A DNA stretch of 64,000 bases from Blattamonas nauphoetae (GCA_033064195.1 JARBJD010000188.1:1-64000); one strand, 5' to 3'; counted from the stretch's first letter, positions 11,136 to 21,264 are shown. Notes: a model not told the origin generated them from the sequence alone. Program-made: numbers and translations.

Positions 11136-14100
11136 ATGAACCAGGTCGATCCGCATCACCACATTGTGATTCCCGACCATGAAGTGTTTAGTACGTTTTT
11201 TGCGATGCTTGGGACGCTGTGTCACGCGTTTGTTTCTCTTGTGGAAGGTAGATTCAACGATACTGTGACCAAACCACAGTGCTTCCTTCCTAACTCGGAA
11301 ACAGACGAAAACCCAACACTGTTCTCCGCCACATTCTCGACATTGTCAACACTGCTGGTTCTGCCTAAATCGTCATCAGAGCTCATTTCACAGGAGCAGT
11401 TCGCACACATCTTGTCTTCGATTCTGGTTCTTCTGCCCTGCCCTCTCCTTCTGACGACATATCAAGCAGATGCTCTTGTTGTGATCATGAGCATTCAGGA
11501 AATCGCATGACGAGGCACCAAAGTCGTTGGAACGCAAACCGCACAAACCATCGCTTGGATCCGACGTCCGTGTTTTGGGCGAAATGTTGGTGTCTGGTGA
11601 TCCCGAGCCGACATTGGACGCGTGCTATGCCCTTCTTGCGTTAAGTGAGCGATTTGGCAAATCGTTCTATGCTCTTCTCGTCGAATGTGGTTCCGGTTCT
11701 GATCGTCCTGTTGAAATGCGGTTTTGCGGAAATTGCGTCGACTGTAGCCTTCATCATGCTTGATGTTGCCCATTCGAGCGAGAAAGTGGTGAAACATGGG
11801 GGATTGGGCGCTACAGTCGCACCGTCAAATCGCACGCGTCTGTTGGAGTGTGGGGTGATGGAAACTGTTGTCCCGCTGATTGTGGGCCTACGGGAATTCT
11901 TTGAAGATGAGTATGAACTATTTGGAGATTATTTCTCATTTATTCGTTTTCCTCACTTTGTCATCACAATTGTTCATGTTTTTCGCGTCAATTTTCTCAT
12001 CTTCCCTTCAATCTATCAAGCTCTACCAGCAAGCCCTCCTCCCCACACTCTGTCACCTCACACTGCCTCTCCACCCCCTCCCGCCCATCCTCGTATGTGT
12101 TTCTGTCGCATGAACACGCCCAAATCAAAGAACAAGAACGGTGGGATCGCGAAAACGCAGAATGGAACGTTATCCATCTTCCCACTCAACAGAGTTCCTA
12201 ATAGACGACACGGATCCCAGCTCAAATACGACTCCGACAGCTCGCTCACCGAAACATGAACACAACTCGTTCTCAACCCCTCTCCACTCCAGAGCTCGCT
12301 CTCTGCATCTCCTCTCCCATTGTCCATCTCATACTCCCCTCTCCAATCCTCCTTCTCGTCGTCTCCATCGACATGCTCATCGAAAGTGTCGTGAGCGATG
12401 GGGATGAGTGAATGATCGAGAGGATGTTGTTTGTCACGTCGGCGGACTCGCTTGAGAAGGTCTGTCTCCCTCAGTCGTCCTCTTCTTCCCCTTCTCACCC
12501 ATCTTCTGACTCCTTCTTCATCCTCTTCTCCTTACTCCCCTCTTCCACCCTCTCTCCTCCTCTTCAGGCGTCCTATGCTCAGACCTTAGTAGATTGAGTT
12601 CAATGTGGAATAAATTGTGTTCGACAGAACTCAAGGTGACAAATCTATGTTGAGATCGATTTGAAGTGGATTTGGCCCTTTTTCTTACAGATCCATCTCA
12701 ACATTTCACAGATTTTCAAAACAAGATGATTTTCAGGAATAAAGAAAGGAAAAAGACGATGAATAACATGTCCCCAATGAAACAAAATGGTGAAGAACGA
12801 ATCGGGATGACTGGAGTTCTGATCCAGATGGGCTTGATCAGCCAGATCTAGCTGTAAGATCGATCAATCCGTCAATTCTCTTCACATTTGTTCAAAATAC
12901 ATGTTAATATCACTTCAAAATGAAATTCTTTCGTCTTCATGTTTGCAATAATGTGAAAAAATGCGTTGAAAAACAGACATTGTTTTTTGACATATATGGA
13001 AAATTGAGGATTCTCTGAAAAAATTATGTGATAATATGAATATAAGTAACTTGATGTGAGAAGAAGAGAGAAAATTACAGGCAAGTTAAATCTTGAGTTC
13101 AAAAATCTTGAGATCTTTGAGTTCGATATCTAAGGTCTGCCTATGCTGCATCACCTAAGTGCTCGAAGTTGTGGATGGCCGGAAAAGCCTGCACGGTCTG
13201 TCTCTCTGCTCCATTGAAAGCATCCATCGTCTTTCTTCCTTTCTGATCTCTTGTTCTCTCTTTTCATCCCCTCCTTCCCTTCTCTCCTCCTCTCAGTGTT
13301 GTCTTGCCGCATTCTCCTCTTCAGTCATCCGCATCAACGACAACGCCTTCGACCCAAACAAACACGATCCAATCAGTGTGAAAGTCGTTCTGAGCGAACT
13401 TGCAGACGAAGAGATTCCGTGGACGTCTTTGCACAGCTTCAGTTTTGGACGCCTTCATCGTCCACTCCAACCACGCTCGTCTTCATCCCAACGTTTATGA
13501 GTGGTCTGTGGTGGTTCGTGTGTGTTGTGGGGAGTGAGGAGATGAGGGAGGAGGAGAGAGTCGCCGCGTGCGAAGTGAAGGGAGGGAAGGGGAGAACAGG
13601 GAGTCTTGAACAACCTCCAACACTCTCACCTCCACACATCCCCACATTCGCCTCATCTCCTCCCAACCCATTCTCCATCTAAAAGCAACTCCACTCAACT
13701 GTGACATGTTCAGCTCTCCCTCTATCTCAACCAGGCGGAGAAAGGAAGAGCGATAATCCACTGGTGAAGAGAAGAACAGTAGGACGGAAGGTGTAGAAAG
13801 AGGCCGGATTAGGAAATTCTTCTCCCTCATCTCCTCGCTCGGTTTGATCTCCCCCACCGTTCTCTTCCCATCCCACTTCGTATCTATCGTCGGTTGTGTC
13901 TCAGCCTCAATTGGTATACACTTGTCGGGCGAGGTTCTCGTCGGTGGGAGTGTCGGAGGAAGAGTGAACGGATGGAAGGAAGGACCAGAACTGTGAATCC
14001 AGCTTGACATGACACGGTTTGCGGCAGATTCTGTTTTCACCTCTCTCTCCTTTCTGACTCTCTTTCAGCCGGACTCGTCTATTCGCTTCGTCTCGCTGAA

Positions 14101-14165
14101 TGAGATCACGAATAGTCAACTCCTCCCTCCCCTTACTGCAGAAATCTCCAACCACCCTTTTGCCT
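11136..14165 (+). pseudogene. Host armadillo-repeat gene with SPRY-like end, decayed, inside the Polinton
   Basis: The first part reads as a helical-repeat protein: ...LFSATFSTLSTLLVLP... at 11,300-11,400, then DACYALLALS and SDLANRSMLFSSNVVPVLIVLLKCGF across a one-base frame change near 11,645. RLLECGVMETVVPLIVG follows, typical of armadillo-like repeats. An intron of about 109 bases (GTCTGT...TTCAG, about 12,460-12,568) joins SADSLEK to ASYAASPKCSKLWMAGKA once the MITE is removed. Near 13,850-14,110 pieces such as GEVLVGGSVGGRVNGWKEG and DSSIRFVSLNEI resemble a SPRY-type domain. The gene has several frame changes and is dead. Its position between the polymerase and structural genes of a Polinton is unexpected. 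Confidence 0.55.
12580..13139. mobile_element. hAT-type MITE, 560 bp, with 8-bp target duplication
   Basis: The ends are CAGACCTTAG and CTAAGGTCTG in inverted orientation. They are flanked by perfect direct repeats CCTATGCT at 12,572-12,579 and 13,140-13,147. The inside is AT-rich and non-coding, with several GATC/GATCT words. Removing element plus one duplication restores the exon of the armadillo-like gene (ASYAASPK). Eight-base duplications with CAG-starting ends are typical of the hAT superfamily. Confidence 0.85.
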
Positions 14166-14231
14166 CTCCAACAGTTTATACCCCAAAACACATTCACTAT
14201 TTCCTGAGACATAGCTCGATAGTCATCTTTT

Positions 14232-15307
14232 TTTTTTCAATTTTCTGATATTGACGTGTTTTCTGAAAAAACTGTATTTTTGATCAGAACCGACAAAAAT
14301 ATGGGTACTTTTGGAAGGGTCTGATCACGACATACGAGATAGACGAGAGGTTGATCTTCAATTTTGATGAGTCTTCCCTCAACGTGACCGGCAAGAAGGT
14401 TCAATTGGAGGCTCATGCAAAAAAAGAAATCCCACTCCCCGCAAGAAAACCAATGAAGACTCCGAATACCACAATCTGTTCATGCATCTGTGCGGACGTG
14501 ACGTTTTTACCCAACGTGCTTCTCGTTGCTAAGAAAACTAATGCCAAAGAATTCTCGCTGTTCCCGTCACATCTCATTCGTCAAAACAGTTGCAAAGAAA
14601 CGAATCTGTCAGTCACTCGTTGGGAGATGGGCTTTACTCCTCGTTGATTCCCATTCATCAAGATTCCAATATGACCTCCACACACTTCTACTCAAAAATA
14701 ACATCATCCTGCATACGTTTCCTCCGAACACAACCAATCTCCTCCAACCAATGGACGATGCACCCTTTAGAACTTTAAAAACTCACTTCTACAGTGATTC
14801 GAGGAACCAGAAGCAACTGATCGATCATCCACTCGAACAGCAATCGCAAATGCACTTCTTCCTGCCGTTCAGGAAGCATTCATGGTGAAGGTCATCAGAC
14901 CTGCATTTCGCTCGTGCGGTATTCATCCCATTTCGATTTCAGAGCCACTTTCGAAACTTCGAAGACAGTTTCATATCCCATCCTCCATTCCAGATGATCT
15001 GCTGGACGAGCACTGGTCAGACAAATCCATTGTCTCAACCAGCACGATGCTAACATTAATTCAAGAAGCAAGACCACAGAATGATCAAAGTCCTGGCTCT
15101 CCACTTCCACTACCGCAACGACCCAACAAAATCACTTCCTACTTCGCCCCTCGGAGTTCCACGATCAGAGAGCTCAAGTCTACGAATGCTGCTGACGTCA
15201 ATGTCGCTCTTCAACCTCAAGAAACTGAGACTAACACTGAGACACATCAAGAAATGTTTTGGAGTGAGACGAGAGGGCGCTTTACTCTTGATCACGATGA
15301 CTTCTAG
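14232..15307 (+). pseudogene. pogo/Tigger-like (DDE_1) transposase, decayed
   Basis: The catalytic core can be followed through NFDESSLNVTGKK (first Asp, near 14,360), LLVDSHSSRFQYDLHTLLL (second Asp, near 14,645) and PPNTTNLLQPMDDAPFRTLK (third acidic residue, near 14,755). The spacing and the TTNLLQP(M)D motif are those of DDxD pogo/Tigger-type enzymes of the Tc1/mariner superfamily. A C-terminal tail rich in Pro, Ser and Thr runs to 15,307. At least one frame change lies between the first and second Asp (about 14,530-14,600), so it is inactive. It could be the catalytic half of the element whose N-terminus is at 10,453, with host DNA between, but I cannot show this. Confidence 0.65.
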
Positions 15308-15385
15308 AACCGTTGGATTATTCATTGTTCTCAACGTTAAAACAACAATTGACTCAGATTTACCAGTTTAAAAAAGCATATTTAT

Positions 15386-15862
15386 GTGAATCTTCCTGAG
15401 AAATGGCGAAGACAGACATCCTATACATCGTTTAATCAAAATCATGGAAGGAAAATCAAAGCTGTACATCGGAATTTCCTCAAGAATGGAACATTCGAGT
15501 TGCCATCCAATTATCGAGACATCAGTTATGCAGAGATGAAAACACAAAGATCTCAACAACCATACGCACTCATGAAGAAAGCTGTTGGTGATCACATGAC
15601 AAACACTTTGGGAATAGCTCGTGCAAATCGAAGCAATCCAGCTGATCCCAGCAATAATGTGTTAGACAATATGGTGTTCAATTCAATTCAATCAAAAACC
15701 GCAGCATTGATGTGGAATCAGTGGCTTATTGATTATGTAGAGAACTATGATCCCAGTATGAAACAAAAGAAAGCCTTCAAAGATCAGATTTATCAGTGGA
15801 TTCCAATCTTCGAAAATGCCAGCTTACTCTCAATACGTTCAGTAACAGAAAGAAATGTCTGA
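15386..15862 (+). CDS. Polinton protein of unknown function (about 158 aa)
   Basis: The product starts MNLPEKWRRQTSYTSFNQ. It is hydrophilic, with a likely helical middle (ALMKKAVGDHMTNTLGIAR) and an aromatic C-terminal part (DQIYQWIPIFENAS). I recognise no family. It opens the block of small same-strand genes to its right, in the place where Polintons carry virion-type genes, so a structural or assembly role is a guess. Confidence 0.45.
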   Translation: MNLPEKWRRQTSYTSFNQNHGRKIKAVHRNFLKNGTFELPSNYRDISYAEMKTQRSQQPYALMKKAVGDHMTNTLGIARANRSNPADPSNNVLDNMVFNSIQSKTAALMWNQWLIDYVENYDPSMKQKKAFKDQIYQWIPIFENASLLSIRSVTERNV

Positions 15863-15870
15863 TTAAAAAC

Positions 15871-15897
15871 ATTAATATATATTTTTTATTGAAAGTA
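15871..15897 (+). promoter_or_regulatory. T-rich motif before Polinton structural-type gene (copy 1)
   Basis: ATATATTTTTTATTG precedes the ATG at 15,898 by a few bases. It is the least conserved of four such motifs in this block (others end at 16,521, 16,865 and 17,196). Confidence 0.4.
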
Positions 15898-16371
15898 ATG
15901 CGTCCAATTCTAAGTTGTCAATTTACAAAACACACAAGTTCTTCATCAGTTCCAACATCAATCACCAACAATGTAATCATCGATAACAAAGGAGCATCTT
16001 CTGGAAGACCAAAGTTGGAAGATCAAAATGAACAAAGTGCCAATGTTGAGATGAACAATGTTCCTGGTACGTATGATCCACCACTAGAGATCTATCCATC
16101 TGCACCAATCCAAAGTCGTTCAATTCCACTGCGAGAATATACATCAAATATTTCAGCATTCAAAGACCAACTATTGCTCGTGTACAAAAATGCTTTCGCT
16201 TGTGAAAAGAAGTTGTTGAATAATCTCATTGAACCATCAAAGAAACTGATCACAAACCAAAGTGATTTATGTGCACTGATTGCTACACTCACTGGGATCA
16301 ATGATGTGGTGATAGAACTGGATGACCTGTCTGATAAGTGCTTATGTCTCAATAAACTGCCAATCTTTTGA
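15898..16371 (+). CDS. Polinton protein of unknown function (about 157 aa)
   Basis: I chose the ATG at 15,898 (MRPILSCQFTKHTSSSS) because the T-rich motif ends just before it; an upstream extension overlaps the previous gene. The N-terminal half is Ser/Thr/Pro/Asn-rich and probably disordered (PLEIYPSAPIQSRSIPL). The C-terminal half is helical and amphipathic (FKDQLLLVYKNAFACEKKLLNNL). It may be a minor virion or scaffold protein by position. No known domain is recognised. Confidence 0.45.
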   Translation: MRPILSCQFTKHTSSSSVPTSITNNVIIDNKGASSGRPKLEDQNEQSANVEMNNVPGTYDPPLEIYPSAPIQSRSIPLREYTSNISAFKDQLLLVYKNAFACEKKLLNNLIEPSKKLITNQSDLCALIATLTGINDVVIELDDLSDKCLCLNKLPIF

Positions 16372-16494
16372 ACCATTTTCAAGGTCCTTGTTGGTGGAAA
16401 AGATATGAGTATTGCCTATAACGAAGCATACAACACTATTCTCAATTATGGCATATCTCTGACGAAAGCGATTCCCCGCTAAAAATATAAATGA

Positions 16495-16521
16495 ATTGTA
16501 TTTTTTTATTTTTTTACATAA
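16495..16521 (+). promoter_or_regulatory. T-rich motif before Polinton structural-type gene (copy 2)
   Basis: TATTTTTTTATTTTTTTACATAA is directly followed by ATGGCACCAGG. It shares the TTTTATTTTT core and the ATAAATG junction with the copy ending at 16,865. Confidence 0.5.
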
Positions 16522-16842
16522 ATGGCACCAGGATGTTTCAACAAACTCAAAAATATCGGCAAGCAATTCTTTCAATTCATCAAACCTCTAGCTCCAACAT
16601 TTCTTCAAGTCGGTGGTGGATTACTCTCTCAAACGAACAGTAAATTCGGACAAACAGCAGGAGGAGTACTCAATGGATTCGGAGGAATGATGGACGTTTA
16701 TCAACAAAATAAGGCGATCAATCGTCAACAAAAATCACAGATGATTGAGTACGAACCACCTCGAAATGGACGATACTCTAATGATGACATACCCCAATCG
16801 TCAAATTCCAATGATACAATTCAGACAATAATCAAGTTGTAA
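16522..16842 (+). CDS. Small Polinton virion-type protein with amphipathic N-terminus (106 aa)
   Basis: The protein begins MAPGCFNKLKNIGKQFFQF, an amphipathic, positively charged helix. A Gly-rich hydrophobic stretch follows (residues ~30-60, VGGGLLSQTNSKFGQTAGGVLNGFGG in two parts), then a polar Gln/Asn-rich tail. It looks like a paralogue of the next gene, which starts MAPGWFSKLAAVGKNIL. Small membrane-active minor capsid proteins of this build occur in adenovirus-like and Polinton lineages; that role is inferred from shape and place, not from a recognised domain. Confidence 0.5.
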   Translation: MAPGCFNKLKNIGKQFFQFIKPLAPTFLQVGGGLLSQTNSKFGQTAGGVLNGFGGMMDVYQQNKAINRQQKSQMIEYEPPRNGRYSNDDIPQSSNSNDTIQTIIKL

Positions 16843-16847
16843 TTCAA

Positions 16848-16865
16848 TATTTTTATTTTTCATAA
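16848..16865 (+). promoter_or_regulatory. T-rich motif before Polinton structural-type gene (copy 3)
   Basis: ATATTTTTATTTTTCATAA is directly followed by ATGGCACCAGG, so 10 bases beyond the start are also shared with copy 2. It lies in the 20-base gap between two genes. Confidence 0.5.
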
Positions 16866-17168
16866 ATGGCACCAGGTTGGTTTTCAAAATTAGCAGCAGT
16901 CGGAAAAAACATACTCAGAGTTGGAGCTCCATTTCTGAATCACATTCCCTTCGTTGAACCAGTCATTTCTAAGATTGCACAGACAGGTGTGGAGATAATC
17001 CCAGATGTGAAATCGGATCAACAAATCCATACAGAAAAGATGACACAATACGAGCAAGCATTGAATGAAGGAAACACAGCAGTTGCGAATCAGCTCAGAG
17101 GAGAAAGATTGAGACTAGAAGAAAAGCTGAAGCCGAAAGCAAAGAAGAAGAAACTGAAAAAGAAATAA
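16866..17168 (+). CDS. Small Polinton virion-type protein with basic tail (100 aa)
   Basis: The amphipathic N-terminus MAPGWFSKLAAVGKNILRV parallels the preceding gene. A helical middle (EKMTQYEQALNEGNTAVANQL) leads to an intensely basic C-terminus (KLKPKAKKKKLKKK). The combination of a membrane-active-type head and a poly-lysine tail suggests a minor virion protein that touches both membrane and DNA; this is an inference. The intergenic gaps are about 20-30 bases, each holding a T-rich motif. Confidence 0.5.
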   Translation: MAPGWFSKLAAVGKNILRVGAPFLNHIPFVEPVISKIAQTGVEIIPDVKSDQQIHTEKMTQYEQALNEGNTAVANQLRGERLRLEEKLKPKAKKKKLKKK

Positions 17169-17171
17169 GCA

Positions 17172-17196
17172 ATATTGTTTTTTTATTTTTGATAAA
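17172..17196 (+). promoter_or_regulatory. T-rich motif before Polinton structural-type gene (copy 4)
   Basis: ATATTGTTTTTTTATTTTTG plus ATAAA leads into the ATG of the capsid-like gene. It shares the CAATATT...TTTTATTTTT arrangement with copy 3. Confidence 0.5.
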
Positions 17197-17700
17197 ATGA
17201 ACTCGCATATAACACATCTGACAAACAAAAGAACAGGAGCATCATCATTGACTGGAAATACAACAGGATCAATCAAGTACACAAGAGATGACATTGGTCA
17301 AATACAACAGCAACTAATGTCTGAGCATCACATCAATTACCTCTTGAACTATGGATCACACAGTACCTCGATACAGGAATTGATTCCATCAGAGAATTCA
17401 CGATTCTGCAAAGGACAGGAAATAATCATTCCACTGACTGGTAATCAAGATATTGTTCAAATCGATGATTCCTTCATTCCGTTCATAATGACTGCGACAT
17501 TGAAGGTCAATAATTGGAACACAACGGCTGGAAAAGTTGGATCGTACATGAATGAGAGAGTGTTAATCTTTCTTGGACTCAAGGATTTAGCATCAATCTT
17601 TCGTGACCTAACTGTTCTTCACAATAATCAGAGAATCAGAAGCACAACAATCAATGGATAAATCATCAGAGAGTATTTTGAGGTTCTGGAAGATTTCATT
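17197..17700 (+). pseudogene. Polinton capsid-type protein, N-terminal part, broken
   Basis: The readable product starts MNSHITHLTNKRTGASSL and contains DSFIPFIMTATLKVNN, then MNERVLIFLGLKDLASIFRDL. A beta-rich stretch with FxGLKD...IFR near residue 130 after the small virion-type genes is what I would expect of the start of a major capsid protein, but only part of the gene is present. The assignment is by position and general similarity, so it is tentative. Broken. Confidence 0.4.
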
Positions 17701-17754
17701 TAGGAGTACTCGTCATTGTTTCGATCAGTGACATATATTTTTGTATTCGTTCAT

Positions 17755-18590
17755 TTATGATTGTTGGTGTCCGACGATAGAGGATAATTCCTGAATGGCT
17801 TTGATACAGAAGCAAGAGAGTTCTGCATAATCAACTTGAAGACAATCTGGATTTGAATCATTCACAACCTCTGGGAATATTTCTTGGATCTGTTGTGCAA
17901 TCACACCACTGTGTTTCTTCTCCCTTTCCTTCTTCAAGCATTCACATTTCTCTTTGCAATTCTTCAAGTGTTCTTCATCTGTCTCATTTTCAATTTGCTT
18001 TGTCACTTTGTTGATCTTCGAGTCAAATGTGTTGAACTGATACAGCACGATTTCCACTTTATTCAGTTGCTCAGGAACATCAGGGTATGCTTGAATATTT
18101 CTTTTCACTCTTCTATCTGACAGCTGAGAAAAACTTCCAGTTGGTGATATTGAAAACACTCCTGAACCAGTGTCCTCATCGTAGTAATAGATTACTGGTT
18201 TGTCACACGGTGACCACATAACACTGCCATCACCATTGAACTGAATTCCTGAAGTTTCTGCAAGTGATTGTGAAATTGATATTCCAGTCGAAAAAGTTGA
18301 TGATGGATCTGTTCCAGGATACTTCGGAAGTGATCCCTCTGAGGTGTTCCACTTCGTTCCATTCACATTGATCAATCCTCCAATTGTTGCGGTCGCGATA
18401 CCAGCTGATCAACTGATCGAACCATTTGTGCTAACTACTTTCTGAATTGAAGATATCGCAGACTTATGTGCTTCTGTTGTCTTCTTGAGTGTATCGACTT
18501 TCTTCTGATTCGTTTCTACTTCCGGTTGAAGAGAGTTTATGATCAATCATTTTCTCAATCATTTGTGAATTGTATTTTGGTCGATTCATT
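17755..18590 (-). pseudogene. Polinton fibre-like protein with peptidase S74 chaperone domain, broken
   Basis: The C-terminal ~110 residues match the S74 intramolecular chaperone found at the ends of phage tail spikes and fibres. They read SDRRVKRNIQ (the Ser and Lys of the self-cleavage dyad, five residues apart), then YQFNTFDSK, KHSGVIAQQIQEIFPEVV, and VDYAELSCFCIKAIQEL. In the known family the domain helps a trimeric fibre fold and then cuts itself off. The upstream part is Ser/Thr/Gly-rich, as in a fibre shaft. The gene is on the strand opposite to the structural block, between it and the right terminal repeat. It is broken in a few places. Confidence 0.75.
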
Positions 18591-18620
18591 TTTGGGTGCT
18601 CTTTCATTGGAATTAAAATT

Positions 18621-20860
18621 CTAGACTCCCTCATGAACATACGTCACCGGCACATTATTTCTGACATACTCAGAGACTAGCGAACAGTTCTCTCCTCTCA
18701 TTGGTTCAATTAATGCTTGTTCTGAACATACCCTGTTTCCACAACCCGTCACTTTCCATAACCCGTCACGATTTTGACGGGTCTTCAACTTGTTGTTTCC
18801 ACATCTAATTTTCATTTCAAAATTGTTTTTATTCAAATTTTTTATGAAATGAAAACAATTGAAAACAAATCGTGAAAAAAGTCGGGATTGTAATTCCTCC
18901 TTATTCTGGTCAAGGTGATCAACCCTGAATTTTGTTGTGGGTGATCCTCCTCGACCACTCATCGGACAGACCTCTCGTTTTCACTAAATTGAATGTTGTG
19001 GTGGAAAAGAATCTTTTATGACATTTTCAATCTTTTTTGACCAACACTAAATTCCATCATTTCTTCGGAAATCATTGTGATTCCCACTTTTCTCTGAAAT
19101 TTCCTTTTAATTTGATCCTTTTCCAGAAAATAACTATTTGGACAGCTGACTCAAAATTGTGAAATGATGGAATTTAGTGTTGGTCAAAAAAGATTGAAAA
19201 TGTCATAAAAGACTCTTTTCCACCACAACATTCAATTTAGTGAAAACGAGAGGTCTGTCCGATGAGTGGTCGAGGAGGATCACCCACAACAAAATTCAGG
19301 GTTGATCACCTTGACCAGAATAAGGAGGAATTACAATCCCGACTTTTTTCACGATTTGTTTTCAATTGATTTCATTTCATAAAAAATTTGAATAAAAACA
19401 ATTTTGAAATGAAAATTCGATGTGGAAAGAACAATTTGAAGACCCGTCAAAATCGTGACGGGTTATGGAAAGTGACGGGTTGTGGAAGCAGGGTACTCGA
19501 CGTCTTTCCTTGTACATTTCAGTTGGATTCATTTAATACAAATTAAAAAAGTCAAACCTAAATTTTCGTTCGTGTTTTAATCATTTGAGATCTTTCTTGA
19601 CTTCAATCCCGTCATCGATGGGTTCGATCAGTCTTGTTTGATCCGTGAAAGTCCTTCAATGGGACTCGATCCTCTCATCTCATTCCAGACTGCTTCTTAC
19701 TGTTTCGTTTTGGAGTGTTACGCTTTCTTTTTTCTCATTTATTCTCAATTCTTTTTTGACTCTTCATTCTCGTCTTTGATCCTTCACTTTTGTCTTCTCC
19801 TCTCATTCAGGTACACTAATGTGTTTTATGAACGGTGGTTTCTTTTCTGACTCATTCATGAAAGGTTTGTTCTCTTTTTTGATTCCTTCTTTCATAAAAC
19901 TCTTTTTTGAACTCGATCCGATCAGACCATTGACGACCTTGCAAATCAGGTCAACAATCGCGTCTTATCTCTCAAATGGATGTCTCTCACTTCACAATTA
20001 ACTTGTATGTTCTTCTTTTCTATTTATCTCCTTTTAAATTTCATTTATTACCTCACACCAACTGATCATCTCACCTCAGGTTCTCTATCACGTCTTACAG
20101 TTCGAAAGTGTGTTGTACCGAAGAATTAAGACAGGTCTGATCTTTTTTTTGAATTATCTTTTCCTAAATAGTCTTTTTTAACCTAGATCTTCAAGTCACT
20201 TTTTGTCTTCTTTTTTTCTTCCTCCTCTTCACTCTAGTATTTTCATTCTCACTTCATTCTGATTTATTCTTCATTGTCTTTCACTTTTTTCTAAAATTGA
20301 AGTTTGACATGAGTTCACGTAATTTTCGATCAACTTTTGGGTGCTCGAAATTTCTCGATCGATCGTCGATTTTGATTCAGAAGGTACGCCGCTTTGTTTT
20401 ACTTTCTATTGACCTTGAATTCACGTTCTCCCTCTTTTGACTTTTTCATTTCAACTCTTTTCTTTTGATAAAACATTCTCTCGGACCTAATTTTGCTCTT
20501 TTTCTGTATTCTCAGTTCTGGTTCTCTACAATGTTTTTTAGTCTGATTAATGTGGATCCAAGTCGAGATTAACCGGTATGTTCTCTTTTCAACTTATTCT
20601 TCCCTAAAAACAAGTAGTGTCCCAGATAGAAACGGACGGAAATGGAACATTCACATTGGGTCCATCGTTGCTGCTTATCGTTCGTTGAATGTTGAGATGA
20701 ATAACTGAACCTGGTGTGATCACGTTGTCTTATTCATTCACTTTTTACACCCCATAGTTCACCTCACATAACAGATCCTCACATCTGAGGTACAGTATGC
20801 TGTTTTAAACTTCGAAACGATGTGTCGCTGAACAGTCTGAACGTGTGTCATCTCTGAATA
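18621..20860 (+). repeat. Polinton right terminal inverted repeat (with a MITE inside)
   Basis: Homologous to 1,355-2,810 in the same orientation and to 4,376-5,850 inverted, once the 763-bp MITE is removed. The inner 100 bases repeat the start of the first left-end gene (MRGENCSLVSEYVRNN on the minus strand). Sequence beyond 20,860 may still be terminal repeat, but the left copies are cut there by Tc1-like insertions, so the end cannot be fixed. Confidence 0.85.
18731..19493. mobile_element. Foldback MITE, 763 bp, TA duplication, inside Polinton terminal repeat
   Basis: Near-perfect inverted arms of about 330 bp (starting CCCTGTTTCCACAACCCG, ending mirrored) enclose a loop of about 105 bp. 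The left repeat of the Polinton reads GAACATACTCGAC where this copy reads GAACATA-[element]-TACTCGAC, so the element inserted at TA and duplicated it. There is no coding capacity. Each arm holds the palindrome-like word ACCCGTCA...TGACGGGT. The TA target suggests mobilisation by a Tc1/mariner-type transposase. Confidence 0.9.
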
Positions 20861-21264
20861 TCTCCATTCATTCTGAAAAACAATTCTTGAACCAGATAGA
20901 ATGCGATTCAAAAATGACTTTCAAGTCGAGTGAACGATTGTGTTTTAAGGTTGGAAAGTGTGCGTCCAAACTGGAAACAAACTGGAATCTTCTTGTGTTT
21001 TATTAATCTCATTCTAAAATTCAATTTAGAACTCGCCATCATTGATCCACAGCCTCCGCTCAATATCCGTTCTCCAATTATGTTTTAAAGTTCAAAGGTA
21101 TGTTTGTCAGAACTCACTTCATGTGGATTAGGTGATTTTGTACATGAAATATACTAAAATCAGAGAGAGAATGGAAAAAAACGTTGGAGAAATAGATACG
21201 CCTAAAACGGAGACTGATCTCACCCAAAAACCTCATCGTGAGATTAAAAGATCTCACGATAAGC
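20861..21264. other. Possible outer part of the Polinton terminal repeat, no gene
   Basis: AT-rich sequence with words resembling the terminal-repeat modules (TGTTTTAAGGTTGGAAAGTGTG, split here as a degenerate copy). A small hairpin ATCGTGAGAT/ATCTCACGAT lies at about 21,234-21,260. No frame is convincing. Confidence 0.35.

Larger units (their letters stand above)
4376..20860 (+). mobile_element. Polinton/Maverick element, broken
   Basis: A large self-synthesising-type DNA transposon. It is recognised by long terminal inverted repeats, a protein-primed family B DNA polymerase, a run of small structural-type genes and a fibre-like protein. About 5 kb of foreign sequence (10,290-~15,310) and a 763-bp MITE (18,731-19,493) have inserted, leaving roughly 10.7 kb of Polinton. 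I see no integrase, packaging ATPase or maturation protease, so it is incomplete and broken in several places. It is a fossil, but nearly identical copies of its left end suggest recent mobility or duplication. The outermost ends cannot be fixed because the left one abuts a Tc1-like insertion. Confidence 0.85.
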
